A stretch of DNA of 41,048 bases from NCBI RefSeq assembly GCF_002929275.1, contig NZ_PJIK01000024.1:1-41048 (forward strand), given 5' to 3'. The position numbers and the translations under genes were made by a program. Below, piece by piece: positions 23,734 to 32,356 of this stretch (the first letter of the stretch is position 1; the number at the start of each line of letters is the position of its first letter). The stretch is from Arthrobacter sp. ZGTC131. Lineage in GTDB: Bacteria > Actinomycetota > Actinomycetes > Actinomycetales > Micrococcaceae. The notes below the pieces were generated by a model. The model was not told where the DNA came from. It made no database searches and saw only the letters and a program-made list of their open reading frames with translations.

Positions 23734-24207
23734 ATGGAAAGTGTTGGCGCGGACGACGGGCCGGTGAAGTCTGTGGACCACCGGGCCCTGGCCGTCTCCG
23801 TCATCGACATTTCCTCCGACATCCGGCGCAAGTCGCACAACGACACCGGCGTCCGGCCCCTGTCGAACGGGGTGCTGGAAATCCTCCGGGTTATCGAAAG
23901 CCACCCGGGAATCACCGTTGCGGAAGTCGCCTCCCGTCTAGGCCGGCAGTTCAGCAATGTCAGCGTCCAGTTGCGTGAACTGGTCGCCGCCGGCCTGGTT
24001 ACCCGCGCCCGCGACGCCGCCGATAAGCGCTACGTCGCCCTTCATCCCACGGCCGAGTCCCAGCGGATCAAGGCGCTCCTCGAAGGGGCCTGGGCCGACG
24101 CCTTGGCCTCCGCAAGCTCCCGCCTGCGGCCTGAAGAACGCGAGCACATAGCCGCCGCTCTTCCCTCCCTGCAGCGCCTCGCCGCACTCCTCGGCGAGCC
24201 CGAGTAA
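23734..24207 (+). CDS. MarR family transcriptional regulator
   Basis: 157 residues from ATG 23734 (an in-frame ATG at 23683 would add 17 residues). Winged-helix motifs: GVRPLSNGVLEILRVIESHP, ITVAEVASRLGRQFSNVSVQLRELVAAGLV and the wing RARDAADKRYVALHPT, flanked by dimerisation helices. TATGCT (23722-23727), a -10-like element, lies 6 nt before ATG 23734, favouring a leaderless start there. The gene is 83 bp upstream of a drug-efflux transporter on the same strand, the standard MarR arrangement, and a long imperfect palindrome lies before the transporter. The ligand is unknown. Confidence 0.87.
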   Translation: MESVGADDGPVKSVDHRALAVSVIDISSDIRRKSHNDTGVRPLSNGVLEILRVIESHPGITVAEVASRLGRQFSNVSVQLRELVAAGLVTRARDAADKRYVALHPTAESQRIKALLEGAWADALASASSRLRPEEREHIAAALPSLQRLAALLGEPE

Positions 24208-24245
24208 CCCAATTCACCCCGCCAGTGTCCGTGAGCAGACGGATC

Positions 24246-24277
24246 AAGTAGTTATGCTTTTATAAGTATTACTACTT
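24246..24277. promoter_or_regulatory. candidate MarR operator before the efflux pump
   Basis: A 32-bp imperfect palindrome in which 26 of 32 positions are symmetric. The outer arms AAGTAGT (24246-24252) and ACTACTT (24271-24277) match perfectly. The AT-rich centre contains TATGCT and TATAAG, so it probably covers the promoter of the transporter, whose GGAGGG ribosome site follows directly. Confidence 0.6.
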
Positions 24278-24290
24278 TGGAGGGAACAGC

Positions 24291-25745
24291 ATGACGACAC
24301 AGCTGACAGATGCAGCGACGCGGCAGGGGAGCGGGCTGAACGGTGGCTGGCGGGCACTGCCGTTCCTGGCTCTCGCACAGTTCATGGTGGTCCTGGACGG
24401 CACCATCGTGAACCTGGCACTGCCGCGTCTCCAGATCGAGATGGGCATCAGCGACTCCACGCGTTCCTGGGTGGTCACGGCATACGCGCTCGCGTTCGGC
24501 GCCTTCCTGCTGCTCGGCGGGCGGATTGCGGACTTCTGGGGACGCAAGCGGACCTTCATCGCGGCCACTGCCGGCTTCGCGGTGGCATCCCTGATCGGCG
24601 GCCTCGCGCAACAGCCTTGGGAACTGATCTCTGCACGGGCCCTGCAGGGCCTGTTCGCGGCGCTGCTGGCTCCTGCGGCCCTGGCGCTCCTGACCGTCGC
24701 TTTCCCGGGAGGCCGGGAACGCGGCACCGCCTTCGCGATCTTCGGCTCCATCAGCGGCTTGGGCGCCGCCCTTGGGGTCCTGCTCGGCGGCTTCCTCACT
24801 GAGCACGTGACGTGGCGCTGGTGCTTCTTCGTCAACGTGCCGATCGCCGTCCTTGCCCTTGCCGGTGTCTGGTTCCTTGTCGGCGAGAGCAAGGCCGAGG
24901 GGTCAACCAGGTACGACTGGCCCGGCGTCGTCCTGGCAGCCCTGGGACTGGGTTCCCTCGTCTACGGATTCACGAACGCCGAGCATGGCTGGGGCGCCCC
25001 CGAGGCCTGGGGATTCATCGCTGCCGGCGTCGTCATGCTGGTGCTGTTCGTCGTCGTCGAACGGAACACCGCACATCCGCTCCTGCCGCTGCGCGTGGCC
25101 ACCGAACGCAACCGCGCGGCAGCTTTCCTGGCATCGTTCCTCTCCGGAGCAGTCCTCATCGGCGGCATCCTGTTCATCAACTTCTACATCCAAATCGTGC
25201 TGGGCTTCGCGCCGTTCCTCGCCGGGATTGCGTCCCTGCCCATGACGGTGGTGCTGATTATCACCGCCGGCCTGGTCGCCAAGAACCTGCCGCGGCTTGG
25301 GGCAAAAATCCCGACGGCGGCAGGTCCGGTCTTCATGGCGGCTGCCATGCTGTGGCTCACCCGCGTGAGCGCGGACGGCAGCTACCTCGGCGACATGCTG
25401 CCCGCGCTGCTTCTCATGGGGGCGGGGCTGGGCATGGTCTTCGTGCCGATGCAGAACCTCGCCCTGTTCGGAGTGGACAAAGATGACTCCGGAGTGGCCG
25501 GCGCACTGGTCAACGCCTCGCAGCAGATCGGGGGTTCCCTGGGCATCGCACTCTTTAGCACCCTTGCGGCCGCGGCCTCGGGCGGCGGCGTATCGCTGGC
25601 TGCGCTCAGTGCGGGCTATTCGGTTGTCTTCCTCTGGGCCGCCGGCGTTGCCGTACTGATCGTCCCGGTTGCCCTGCTGCTCATCAACATCGACCGCAAG
25701 ACGTTCAGCGGGACCGGCGACGCCCCGCACATCCACATGGGCTGA
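24291..25745 (+). CDS. DHA2-family (EmrB/QacA) MFS drug efflux transporter
   Basis: 484 residues with about 14 transmembrane segments. Signatures are LAQFMVVLDGTIVNLALPRLQ in helix 1 (the DHA2 motif with the membrane Asp), GGRIADFWGRKRTF (MFS motif A, loop 2-3), ARALQGLFAALLAPAAL (motif B) and GAALGVLLGGFLTE (motif C of antiporters). It should export hydrophobic compounds by proton antiport. ATG 24291 follows GGAGGG. It sits behind a MarR gene and palindrome, so repression relieved by the exported compound is expected. The substrate is not deducible; methyl viologen-like, quinolone-like and antibiotic substrates are all known in the family. Confidence 0.9.
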   Translation: MTTQLTDAATRQGSGLNGGWRALPFLALAQFMVVLDGTIVNLALPRLQIEMGISDSTRSWVVTAYALAFGAFLLLGGRIADFWGRKRTFIAATAGFAVASLIGGLAQQPWELISARALQGLFAALLAPAALALLTVAFPGGRERGTAFAIFGSISGLGAALGVLLGGFLTEHVTWRWCFFVNVPIAVLALAGVWFLVGESKAEGSTRYDWPGVVLAALGLGSLVYGFTNAEHGWGAPEAWGFIAAGVVMLVLFVVVERNTAHPLLPLRVATERNRAAAFLASFLSGAVLIGGILFINFYIQIVLGFAPFLAGIASLPMTVVLIITAGLVAKNLPRLGAKIPTAAGPVFMAAAMLWLTRVSADGSYLGDMLPALLLMGAGLGMVFVPMQNLALFGVDKDDSGVAGALVNASQQIGGSLGIALFSTLAAAASGGGVSLAALSAGYSVVFLWAAGVAVLIVPVALLLINIDRKTFSGTGDAPHIHMG

Positions 25746-25804
25746 GCCCGCTGTGTGCACGGAGGCCCTCCCGCCACTATTGTGACGGCTCTTCATTCGA
25801 CGTT

Positions 25805-25836
25805 TTGGAGCTGAAAGTTAGGTTAGCCTAAACTAC
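25805..25836 (+). promoter_or_regulatory. iron-box promoter (DtxR/IdeR type) of the ABC transporter operon
   Basis: TTAGGTTAGCCTAAACTAC (25818-25836) matches 17 of 19 positions of the DtxR/IdeR consensus. It overlaps a TAAACT -10 element (25829-25834) spaced 18 nt from TTGGAG (25805-25810). A DtxR-family repressor loaded with Fe2+ would shut the promoter, so the operon should be induced by iron starvation. The site is 67 bp before the GTG start of the lipoprotein. Confidence 0.85.
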
Positions 25837-25903
25837 TCGTGGCCTTCATCGGCCATGACACTCTCGTCTGCCACGTCTGCAGGCAATGAATCAAGGTGGT
25901 TTC

Positions 25904-27451
25904 GTGCGCTTTTCCCTTCCGTCATCTCTGTCCCTTGGGCTCGTGGCGCTTCTGTCGCTGACGGGCTGCGGCTTCAGCGGCTCCTCAGCAGGAAGCAAGC
26001 AAGCGGCGGACACTGACCAGCGAATCGTCGTGGATAATTTCCGGGCTCCGGTAGCGAACTGGGCGCTGGAGAGCGACGCCGCCTACATTCTGTCCCTTTC
26101 CGGATGCCTCGAGACCTTGACCCGCTACGACGAGTCGCAGGGAAAGATCGTGCCGTCGTTGGCAACGGAGTGGAAGCAGGCCTCTCCTCTTGAGTGGGAC
26201 TTCACCATCCGCGAAGGGGTCAAGTTCCAGGACGGCAGTGCGCTGACCGCCGGCGCTGTGGCCGGTTCCCTGCAGCACGTCCTCGGGGCGGCAGTCCCCG
26301 CCCGGGCGTTCAACCCCAAGGTGGTCAGCGGCGTCAAGGCCATCGATGACCGCACCGTGCGCGTCACCACCCCGACGGAGAGCCCGCTGGTTCCCTACCG
26401 CCTCGCGAGCGTCAACACCGGTGTTCTGGCCCCGGCGGCGTTCAAGGGCGAGACGGTGGACCCGTTCGGCCACTGCACCGGACCTTTCGAAGCGGTGTCA
26501 GAAAAGCCCAAGCAATCCCTCACCCTGGACCGCAACGAGGAGTACTGGGGCGGAGAGGTGCAGCTGGCCGGCGCCGAAATCCGGTTCATCACGGACGGGG
26601 CGGCCCGTGCCGCGCAGGTCCAGACGGGCGAAGCGGACGTTTCCCTGTCCATCCCCGTCTCCGGCCTCGCCGCACTGGAGGCGGACTCCAACGTCAAGGT
26701 CCTCAAAGCCGATTCGCCGAGGACAGCCACGCTGTACATGAACAACGGAAAGGCACCGTTCGACGACGTCGACTTCCGCAAGGCGGTCCGCTCGGCACTC
26801 GACCTGGATGCCCTTGCCTCGAGCGTCTATGAAGGCGCGGCCGTCGCGGCCAGCGGGCCCTTCGCCCCTTCCGAGCCCTGGGCCATTGAAGGGGCCGAGG
26901 CGCCGAAGAAGGACGTCGAAGCCGCCAAGAAGCTGCTCGCCTCCGCCGGCTACACCGCAGACCGGCCGCTGGAGATCGTTGCGATCGTCGAACGCGCGGA
27001 ATTCGCGGACGTGGCCACCGTCATCCAGGACAACCTGAAGGCCGTGGGTGTTCCCGTGAAGATCCAGACCAAGGAATACGCCGCGGTGGAACCGGACCTG
27101 CTGGCCGGCAACTACGACATGGTGCTGAGCCAGCGCAACCGGCTGATCGACATCGCCGATCCCATCGGATTCCTGACGGCGGACTACACCTGCGACGGCA
27201 GCTACAACCTCAGCCACTTCTGCAACGAGGACTACGACGCGACGATCGCCAAGGCGGCCAAAACCGCGGACGCGGACGAGCGCTACCGCCTGTACGCAGA
27301 GGCAGGCCAGATCCTCCAGGACCAGGCCGTGAACGTGTGGCTCGTCAACGAGCAGGCAATTGACGCCGTCCGCGCCGACCTTCAGTCCCACGTCCAGGAC
27401 CCCCTGTCCCGCTATGTGGTCAGGGCGGAAACGGCCAAGTCCGGATCCTGA
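25904..27451 (+). CDS. ABC transporter substrate-binding lipoprotein (peptide/nickel/opine type, SBP_bac_5)
   Basis: 515 residues. A signal peptide with lipobox LTGC (cleavage before Cys near residue 22) anchors it outside the membrane. The mature part is a large family 5 solute-binding protein (YDESQGKIVPSLATEW, WDFTIREGVKFQDGSALTAG, YWGGEVQLAGAEIRF). GTG 25904 is preferred because AAGGTGG lies at good spacing; ATG 25886 would add six residues. Relatives bind peptides, nickel-histidine or, in CntA-like proteins, metal-opine complexes. The iron box directly upstream argues for an iron or metallophore ligand rather than peptides. It is followed by two permeases and a double ATPase. The ligand is inferred from regulation only. 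Confidence 0.9.
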   Translation: MRFSLPSSLSLGLVALLSLTGCGFSGSSAGSKQAADTDQRIVVDNFRAPVANWALESDAAYILSLSGCLETLTRYDESQGKIVPSLATEWKQASPLEWDFTIREGVKFQDGSALTAGAVAGSLQHVLGAAVPARAFNPKVVSGVKAIDDRTVRVTTPTESPLVPYRLASVNTGVLAPAAFKGETVDPFGHCTGPFEAVSEKPKQSLTLDRNEEYWGGEVQLAGAEIRFITDGAARAAQVQTGEADVSLSIPVSGLAALEADSNVKVLKADSPRTATLYMNNGKAPFDDVDFRKAVRSALDLDALASSVYEGAAVAASGPFAPSEPWAIEGAEAPKKDVEAAKKLLASAGYTADRPLEIVAIVERAEFADVATVIQDNLKAVGVPVKIQTKEYAAVEPDLLAGNYDMVLSQRNRLIDIADPIGFLTADYTCDGSYNLSHFCNEDYDATIAKAAKTADADERYRLYAEAGQILQDQAVNVWLVNEQAIDAVRADLQSHVQDPLSRYVVRAETAKSGS

Positions 27452-27494
27452 CCGTGACCGTCCCCGCTAATAGTCGAGAAGAACGGGCCCGGGA

Positions 27495-28436
27495 ATGATG
27501 CCGTTCCTCGCCCGGAGAGCGGCGGCCCTGGTGGCCGCCGTTCTTCTGGCGTCCTTCACCGTCTTCCTCATCCCGTACGTGACTCCGGGGGACCCCGTCC
27601 GGAAGATCATCCGGTCCCGCGTGGCCGGAGACGTGATTGACGACTCCGCGGTGGACGCCTTGAGTCTCCAGCTGGGCCTCAACGACCCCCTGTGGACGCA
27701 GTACCTCCGCTGGCTGGGGCGGCTCAGCAGCGGCGACATGGGTTTGTCCTACACCAGCCGCACTCCGGTGGCCGAGCAGGTGCTGCCCGCACTCTGGATC
27801 ACGCTCAGCCTGGTGGTGCTGGCCCTGGGCGCGGCGGCCGCCATCTCCGTGATCCTCGGTGTCACGGCCGCCCTACAGGAGGGACGCCCCGCCGACAAGG
27901 CCATCACCGCGGTCACCCAAGCGTTCATCGCGCTTCCCGAGTACTGGCTGGCACCGCTGTTTGTGCTGGTCTTCGCGCTGCAACTTTCCCTGCTGCCCTC
28001 GGCGGGATGGGAAGGACCGCACTCCGCAGTCCTGCCCGTGGCCGTGCTCGCCCTGCGGCCCACCAGCTACTTCACCTCGGCGGTGCGCGAGGGAGTGCTG
28101 GAGGCGCTGAGCGCGGAGCACGTTGCGGCCGCGCGAAGCCGGGGACTCTCCCACCTCCAAACCGTATGGAAGCATGTGATCCCCAACGGCCTGCTGCCGC
28201 TCACCACGCTGGTGGCGGTGTGGTTCGCGGGGCTGCTGGGCGGGTCCGTCATCGTCGAGGTCATCTTCGCGATTCCGGGCATGGGACGCTTGCTGTTCGA
28301 CGGCGTCCTGAACAGCGACATTCCCCTGGCGCAGGGAGCGGTGGTGGTCGTCGTCGGGCTGGCCGTCCTGCTGACCACGGCCGCGGACCTCGTCCATGGC
28401 CTCCTTAACCCCCAGATCAGGATGAGCCATGCGTAA
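27495..28436 (+). CDS. ABC transporter permease, DppB/NikB/CntB type
   Basis: 313 residues with six transmembrane segments: the first at the N-terminus (LVAAVLLASFTVFLIPYVTPGDP), then a periplasmic region and five more. The cytoplasmic EAA-type loop EHVAAARSRGLSHLQTVWKHVIPNGLLP contacts the ATPase. The segment GDMGLSYTSRTPVAEQVLPALWITL is typical of the DppB branch. It starts at one of two adjacent ATGs (27495 or 27498) 43 bp after the binding protein and overlaps the second permease by 8 bp. Together they form the membrane pore of the importer. Confidence 0.9.
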   Translation: MMPFLARRAAALVAAVLLASFTVFLIPYVTPGDPVRKIIRSRVAGDVIDDSAVDALSLQLGLNDPLWTQYLRWLGRLSSGDMGLSYTSRTPVAEQVLPALWITLSLVVLALGAAAAISVILGVTAALQEGRPADKAITAVTQAFIALPEYWLAPLFVLVFALQLSLLPSAGWEGPHSAVLPVAVLALRPTSYFTSAVREGVLEALSAEHVAAARSRGLSHLQTVWKHVIPNGLLPLTTLVAVWFAGLLGGSVIVEVIFAIPGMGRLLFDGVLNSDIPLAQGAVVVVVGLAVLLTTAADLVHGLLNPQIRMSHA

Positions 28437-29274
28437 ACTGCCCGTCCACGTCCGGGCCGCCGGGGCGGTTCTGCTTCTCATCGTGCTGTCCGTAGCCCTG
28501 GCCGCATGGATCGCGCCCTACCCGCCGGCGGAACAAAACCTTGCCGCCAGGCTGGCCGCGCCGGACGCCGCACACTTGCTCGGCACGGACCATCTGGGCC
28601 GGGACACGCTGAGCCGGTTGCTCGACGGCGGTCAGTTCTCGTTGACCATCGCCGCCCTGGCCACGGTGCTGACGGCCGTCACCGGCACTGCGGTGGGCGT
28701 GCTCAGTGCCCGCCGGCGGGGCTGGCTGGATGAGTTTTTCACCCGCACCAACGATGTCCTGCTGGCGATGCCGGAGATGGTTGTGGCACTGTTCCTGGTG
28801 GCCGCGCTTGGCACCGGCTACCCCTCCCTGCTGCTGGCCCTCACCGTGACAGGCTGGACGCCCTTCGCCCGGCTCGCCCGCGCACTCGCCTACGACGTGT
28901 CGGCCCGCGGGTTCATCGAGGCGGCCAAGGTGGTGGGCTGCCCGCCCTCATTCATCGTCCTCAGGCACATCCTGCCCCACCTCGCCGGGCCGCTGCTCGG
29001 ACAGGCCACGCTCCGGTTCGGGCAGTTCCTGATCAACGTTGGCGCGCTCTCCTATCTGGGGCTCGGAGTGCAGCCGCCGCAGTCGGACTGGGGATCGATG
29101 CTCGCCGCAGCCCAGCCGTACGCGGTGCGGGCACCGTTGACCATCCTCGTCCCCGGCCTGGTGATCTTCGCCGTCGCTCTCTGCGTCACCCTCATCGGGC
29201 AGCATGTGTCCCGCGTGACTGGCAGCCGCCTGTTGCTGTCAACCGTTCCTTCACGGGCGGTGGCGCATGCCTGA
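28429..29274 (+). CDS. ABC transporter permease, DppC/NikC/CntC type
   Basis: 281 residues with six membrane segments. It carries HLLGTDHLGRDTLSRLLDGG (the conserved GTDxxGRD segment of the DppC branch), the EAA-type loop ARGFIEAAKVVGCPPSFIVLRHILPH and GALSYLGLGVQPPQSDWGSML. It overlaps the first permease by 8 bp at the 5' end and the ATPase gene by 8 bp at the 3' end, so expression is coupled. It should pair with the upstream permease as a heterodimeric channel. Confidence 0.9.
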   Translation: MRKLPVHVRAAGAVLLLIVLSVALAAWIAPYPPAEQNLAARLAAPDAAHLLGTDHLGRDTLSRLLDGGQFSLTIAALATVLTAVTGTAVGVLSARRRGWLDEFFTRTNDVLLAMPEMVVALFLVAALGTGYPSLLLALTVTGWTPFARLARALAYDVSARGFIEAAKVVGCPPSFIVLRHILPHLAGPLLGQATLRFGQFLINVGALSYLGLGVQPPQSDWGSMLAAAQPYAVRAPLTILVPGLVIFAVALCVTLIGQHVSRVTGSRLLLSTVPSRAVAHA

Positions 29275-30928
29275 GGGCCTGATCATCGAAAAACTGCGCG
29301 TCGGCCACCGGGCAGACTCCCGGCAGGGCTCTCCGACGCCGATCCTGTCCGAGATGGACCTCTCCGTGGCGCCCGGAGAGTTTGTGGCCCTGGTGGGAAC
29401 CTCGGGAAGCGGCAAGACGATGACCGCCCTCTCTGTCCTGGGCCTGCTGCCGCCCCAGATCCATGTGGAGTCCGGATCGATCCGGTTGGGCGGAACGGAT
29501 CTGAGGGCGGCGGGCGAGGCGGAGCTGAACCGGGTGCGCGGCGGCCGGATCGGCATGCTGTTCCAGCAGCCCAAGCGGATGTTCAACCCCCGGAGGACCA
29601 TCGGCAACCATCTGGCCGAGCCGCTGCAGCTTCATCGCAGGCTGCGGGGACGCAGCGCCAGGATGCAGGCGCTGGATCTGCTGGCGGAAGCAGGATTCGA
29701 GGATCCGGCGTGGTGTGCCCGCGCCTATCCGCACCAGCTGTCCGGAGGCATGGCCCAGCGCGCCATGCTCGCCGTCGCCATGGCCGGGCGGCCCGAACTG
29801 TTGCTTGCGGATGAGCCGACCTCCGCCCTCGACAAAGTGCTCGAGCTGCAGATCCTGGAGCTGATCGGCCGGCAAAGGCACAGCCACGGGCTGGGCGTCC
29901 TATACATCACCCACGACCTCGCGACTGTATCCGCCTTCGCCGACCGCGTGGTGGTGATGGAAGCCGGCAGCGTTCAGGAGTCAGGCCCCGTCAGAACGGT
30001 CCTGGACTCACCCCGGACCACATGCACCAAAGACCTGTTGCGGGCCTCGGCTCTCCCCGCGGCTCCGGCACCCTCGGATATCCCGTCGCGCACGATCCTG
30101 GACCTGCAGGGTGTCACCAAGCGGTTCCGGTCAACGCGTCGCGGCGCCCGGCCGGCTCTGGAGGGTGTCTCGCTCGACTTCCGGGAAGGCGAGATCCTCG
30201 GAATCCTGGGGCAATCCGGATCCGGCAAAAGCACCCTGGCGCGGCTGATCCTCGGGCTTGAAACGCCCGAAAGCGGAAGCATCACCCGGTTCCCCGGCAC
30301 GAAGCACAACCGGGCCGGGATAACCGGCACGGAAGTTCAGCTCGTCTTCCAGGAGCCGCACGACGTTTTCGACCCGCGCATGAAGCTCCGCACCAGCCTG
30401 GAAGCTCCGCTGCTGCAGCGCCCGGACTGCACGGCCGAGGACCGCACTGCGCGCATCGTTGAGGTTGTTCGGGAGGTTGAACTCGACCCTGCGCTGCTGG
30501 ACAGGTACCCCAGCCAATGCTCGGGAGGCCAGCTCCAGCGGCTCACGATCGCCAGGGCGCTTCTGCTGGAACCAGCGGTCTTGATCTGCGACGAAGCCAC
30601 GTCGGCCCTGGACGCGGTGACGCAACGCAAGGTCCTTGACCTGCTGCTGCGCCTGCACCGCGACCGCCAGCTCTCCCTGATCATGATCTCCCACGACATG
30701 AATGTCATCCGATACATGAGCCACAGGGTGGCCGTACTCTTTCAAGGCGCCTTGGTCGAGGTGGCACCCACAGCAGAGTTTTTCGCCCGTCCCCGGCACG
30801 GGCACAGCAAAGAGCTCGTCGCGGCGGCTCTCCCCGTCCCGCAGGCGGCCAGGGCATGCCAGCACGTTGCAAGCACCATCCGGGTTCCTGGCGTCCGCGA
30901 CCTGGTCGGCAGCCCGGATGCAAGGTGA
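29267..30928 (+). CDS. fused double ATP-binding protein (DppD-DppF/CntD-CntF fusion)
   Basis: 553 residues containing two complete ABC ATPase domains. Domain 1 has Walker A GTSGSGKT (about 44-51), signature LSGGMAQR and Walker B LLLADEPTSALD. Domain 2 has Walker A GQSGSGKS (about 315-322), signature CSGGQLQR and Walker B VLICDEATSALD. In most Dpp/Opp systems these are two proteins; here a short linker (about 255-280) joins them. It powers the two-permease importer from the cytoplasmic face. The gene overlaps the second permease by 8 bp, and the exporter gene follows 15 bp after its stop. It should be iron-regulated with the rest of the operon. Confidence 0.92.
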   Translation: MPEGLIIEKLRVGHRADSRQGSPTPILSEMDLSVAPGEFVALVGTSGSGKTMTALSVLGLLPPQIHVESGSIRLGGTDLRAAGEAELNRVRGGRIGMLFQQPKRMFNPRRTIGNHLAEPLQLHRRLRGRSARMQALDLLAEAGFEDPAWCARAYPHQLSGGMAQRAMLAVAMAGRPELLLADEPTSALDKVLELQILELIGRQRHSHGLGVLYITHDLATVSAFADRVVVMEAGSVQESGPVRTVLDSPRTTCTKDLLRASALPAAPAPSDIPSRTILDLQGVTKRFRSTRRGARPALEGVSLDFREGEILGILGQSGSGKSTLARLILGLETPESGSITRFPGTKHNRAGITGTEVQLVFQEPHDVFDPRMKLRTSLEAPLLQRPDCTAEDRTARIVEVVREVELDPALLDRYPSQCSGGQLQRLTIARALLLEPAVLICDEATSALDAVTQRKVLDLLLRLHRDRQLSLIMISHDMNVIRYMSHRVAVLFQGALVEVAPTAEFFARPRHGHSKELVAAALPVPQAARACQHVASTIRVPGVRDLVGSPDAR

Positions 30929-30943
30929 AAGTGCCACTGATCC

Positions 30944-32356
30944 ATGCCATTTAGTTCGACGCCCTTGAGCCGCTACCGGGCTGAAACGCGGACCCTGCTG
31001 GGCGCCCAGCTCGTTTTCAACCTCGGCTTCTACGCAGTCATTCCCTTTCTTGCCGGCGCCATGGGCGACGAGTACGGCTTGGACGCCGCCGCCGTCGGGC
31101 TTGTCCTTGGCGCCCGCACTTTCAGCCAGCAGGGGATGTTCCTGGTGGGCGGCCTGCTGGCCGACCGGTGGGGCGCCCGCCGGGCGATCCTGATCGGATG
31201 CCTCGTCCGCATCGCCGGCTACGCCGCCCTGGCGGCAGCCTCCAATTTCAGTTTGTTCCTCCTCGGCGCAGTGCTCACCGGAGCCGGCGGAGCCCTGTTC
31301 TCCCCGGCCCTGGAGTCCCAGCTGTCCCGGGCAGACCGCGTGACCGAACACTCCGTGGCCGAAGGCTCAAAGCCCGAAGGCTCCAAACCCGAAGGCTCCA
31401 AACCGGCCGGGAAGAAGGGCCGGTGGTCGGTTTTCGTCTGGCTGGCGATCACCGGCGAGATCGGTGCGCTGGCCGGCCCGCTGCTGGGCGCCTTCCTGCT
31501 GGGCTGGGGATTCGATGCCGCGCTGACCCTCGGCATAGGGATCTTCAGCGCCGTGACGGTGCTGCTGTGGTTCCGCCTCCCCGCCAATACGCCGCGCAAG
31601 CCCCACAAAAAGCGTGCACCGGGGCCGGACGCCCCACACGGGGCACTCGGTTGCCTGCGGAACAGGCGCTTCGTCCTGTTCTGCCTGCTGGCCAGCACCA
31701 ACATGCTCGCCTACAACCAGCTTTACTTCGCCGTTCCCCTCGAGCTGGGCCGTCGCGGTCTGGATGGGTCGTGGCTGGCCATGCTCTTCCTGCTGGCATC
31801 CGTCCTGACGCTGGTCCTGCAACTGCCGGTCTCGGCGACCGGCCAACGGCTGGGGCCGGGCCGCGCGTTGTCGGTTGGGTTCGTGCTGCTGGGCGGGGCA
31901 TTTGTCGCGGCCGCGCTGACGGCAGAGCCCGCCGGATCCTCCAGCAACTCGATAGCCCCGCTGGCGGGCACCATCACGCTCCTGATCCTGGGCCACATGC
32001 TGATCACTCCGACCATCCTGTCCCTGATCCCGAAGTTCGTCCCGGCAGACCTCGCGGGGCAAGGGCCCGCGTCCGGGCGGGGCGCCTACTACGGGTTGGC
32101 GGCGACCTGCGGCGGTGTCTCCGTGCTGGCGGGCAACGCCGTGATGGGGCAGCTGCTGGACCTGACCGATCGGCTCGGCTGGTGGCCGGGCACCCCGTGG
32201 GCGCCGCCCGTCCTGCTCGCACTCCTGGCCGCGATGGCACTCCCTCGGGTCCTGCGAACGGACTCACGGCCTGCCCCGGCCCCTTACCTGTCGTCGGTTA
32301 TGTCCGGCCAGCAGAATGGCCGCCGCGTTGGTGGCGACGATCAGGACGATACCTAG
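30944..32356 (+). CDS. MFS transporter at the end of the iron-box operon (CntE-like position)
   Basis: 470 residues with about 12 membrane segments and MFS motif A as GGLLADRWGARRAIL (about 67-81). A short insert in the cytoplasmic side near residues 141-156 consists of three EGSKP repeats encoded by near-identical 15-bp units. It starts 15 bp after the double ATPase, so it belongs to the same operon. An MFS exporter next to a Dpp/Cnt-type importer is the arrangement of opine-metallophore loci, where it exports the ligand, but this protein could also be an importer or an unrelated efflux pump. Its 3' end overlaps the convergent EamA gene by 93 bp. Confidence 0.85.
   Translation: MPFSSTPLSRYRAETRTLLGAQLVFNLGFYAVIPFLAGAMGDEYGLDAAAVGLVLGARTFSQQGMFLVGGLLADRWGARRAILIGCLVRIAGYAALAAASNFSLFLLGAVLTGAGGALFSPALESQLSRADRVTEHSVAEGSKPEGSKPEGSKPAGKKGRWSVFVWLAITGEIGALAGPLLGAFLLGWGFDAALTLGIGIFSAVTVLLWFRLPANTPRKPHKKRAPGPDAPHGALGCLRNRRFVLFCLLASTNMLAYNQLYFAVPLELGRRGLDGSWLAMLFLLASVLTLVLQLPVSATGQRLGPGRALSVGFVLLGGAFVAAALTAEPAGSSSNSIAPLAGTITLLILGHMLITPTILSLIPKFVPADLAGQGPASGRGAYYGLAATCGGVSVLAGNAVMGQLLDLTDRLGWWPGTPWAPPVLLALLAAMALPRVLRTDSRPAPAPYLSSVMSGQQNGRRVGGDDQDDT

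Noticed and set aside
25904-32356. Complete opine-metallophore (cnt-like) locus including biosynthesis
   Set aside because: No nicotianamine-like synthase, histidine racemase or opine dehydrogenase is present; only transport genes can be supported.
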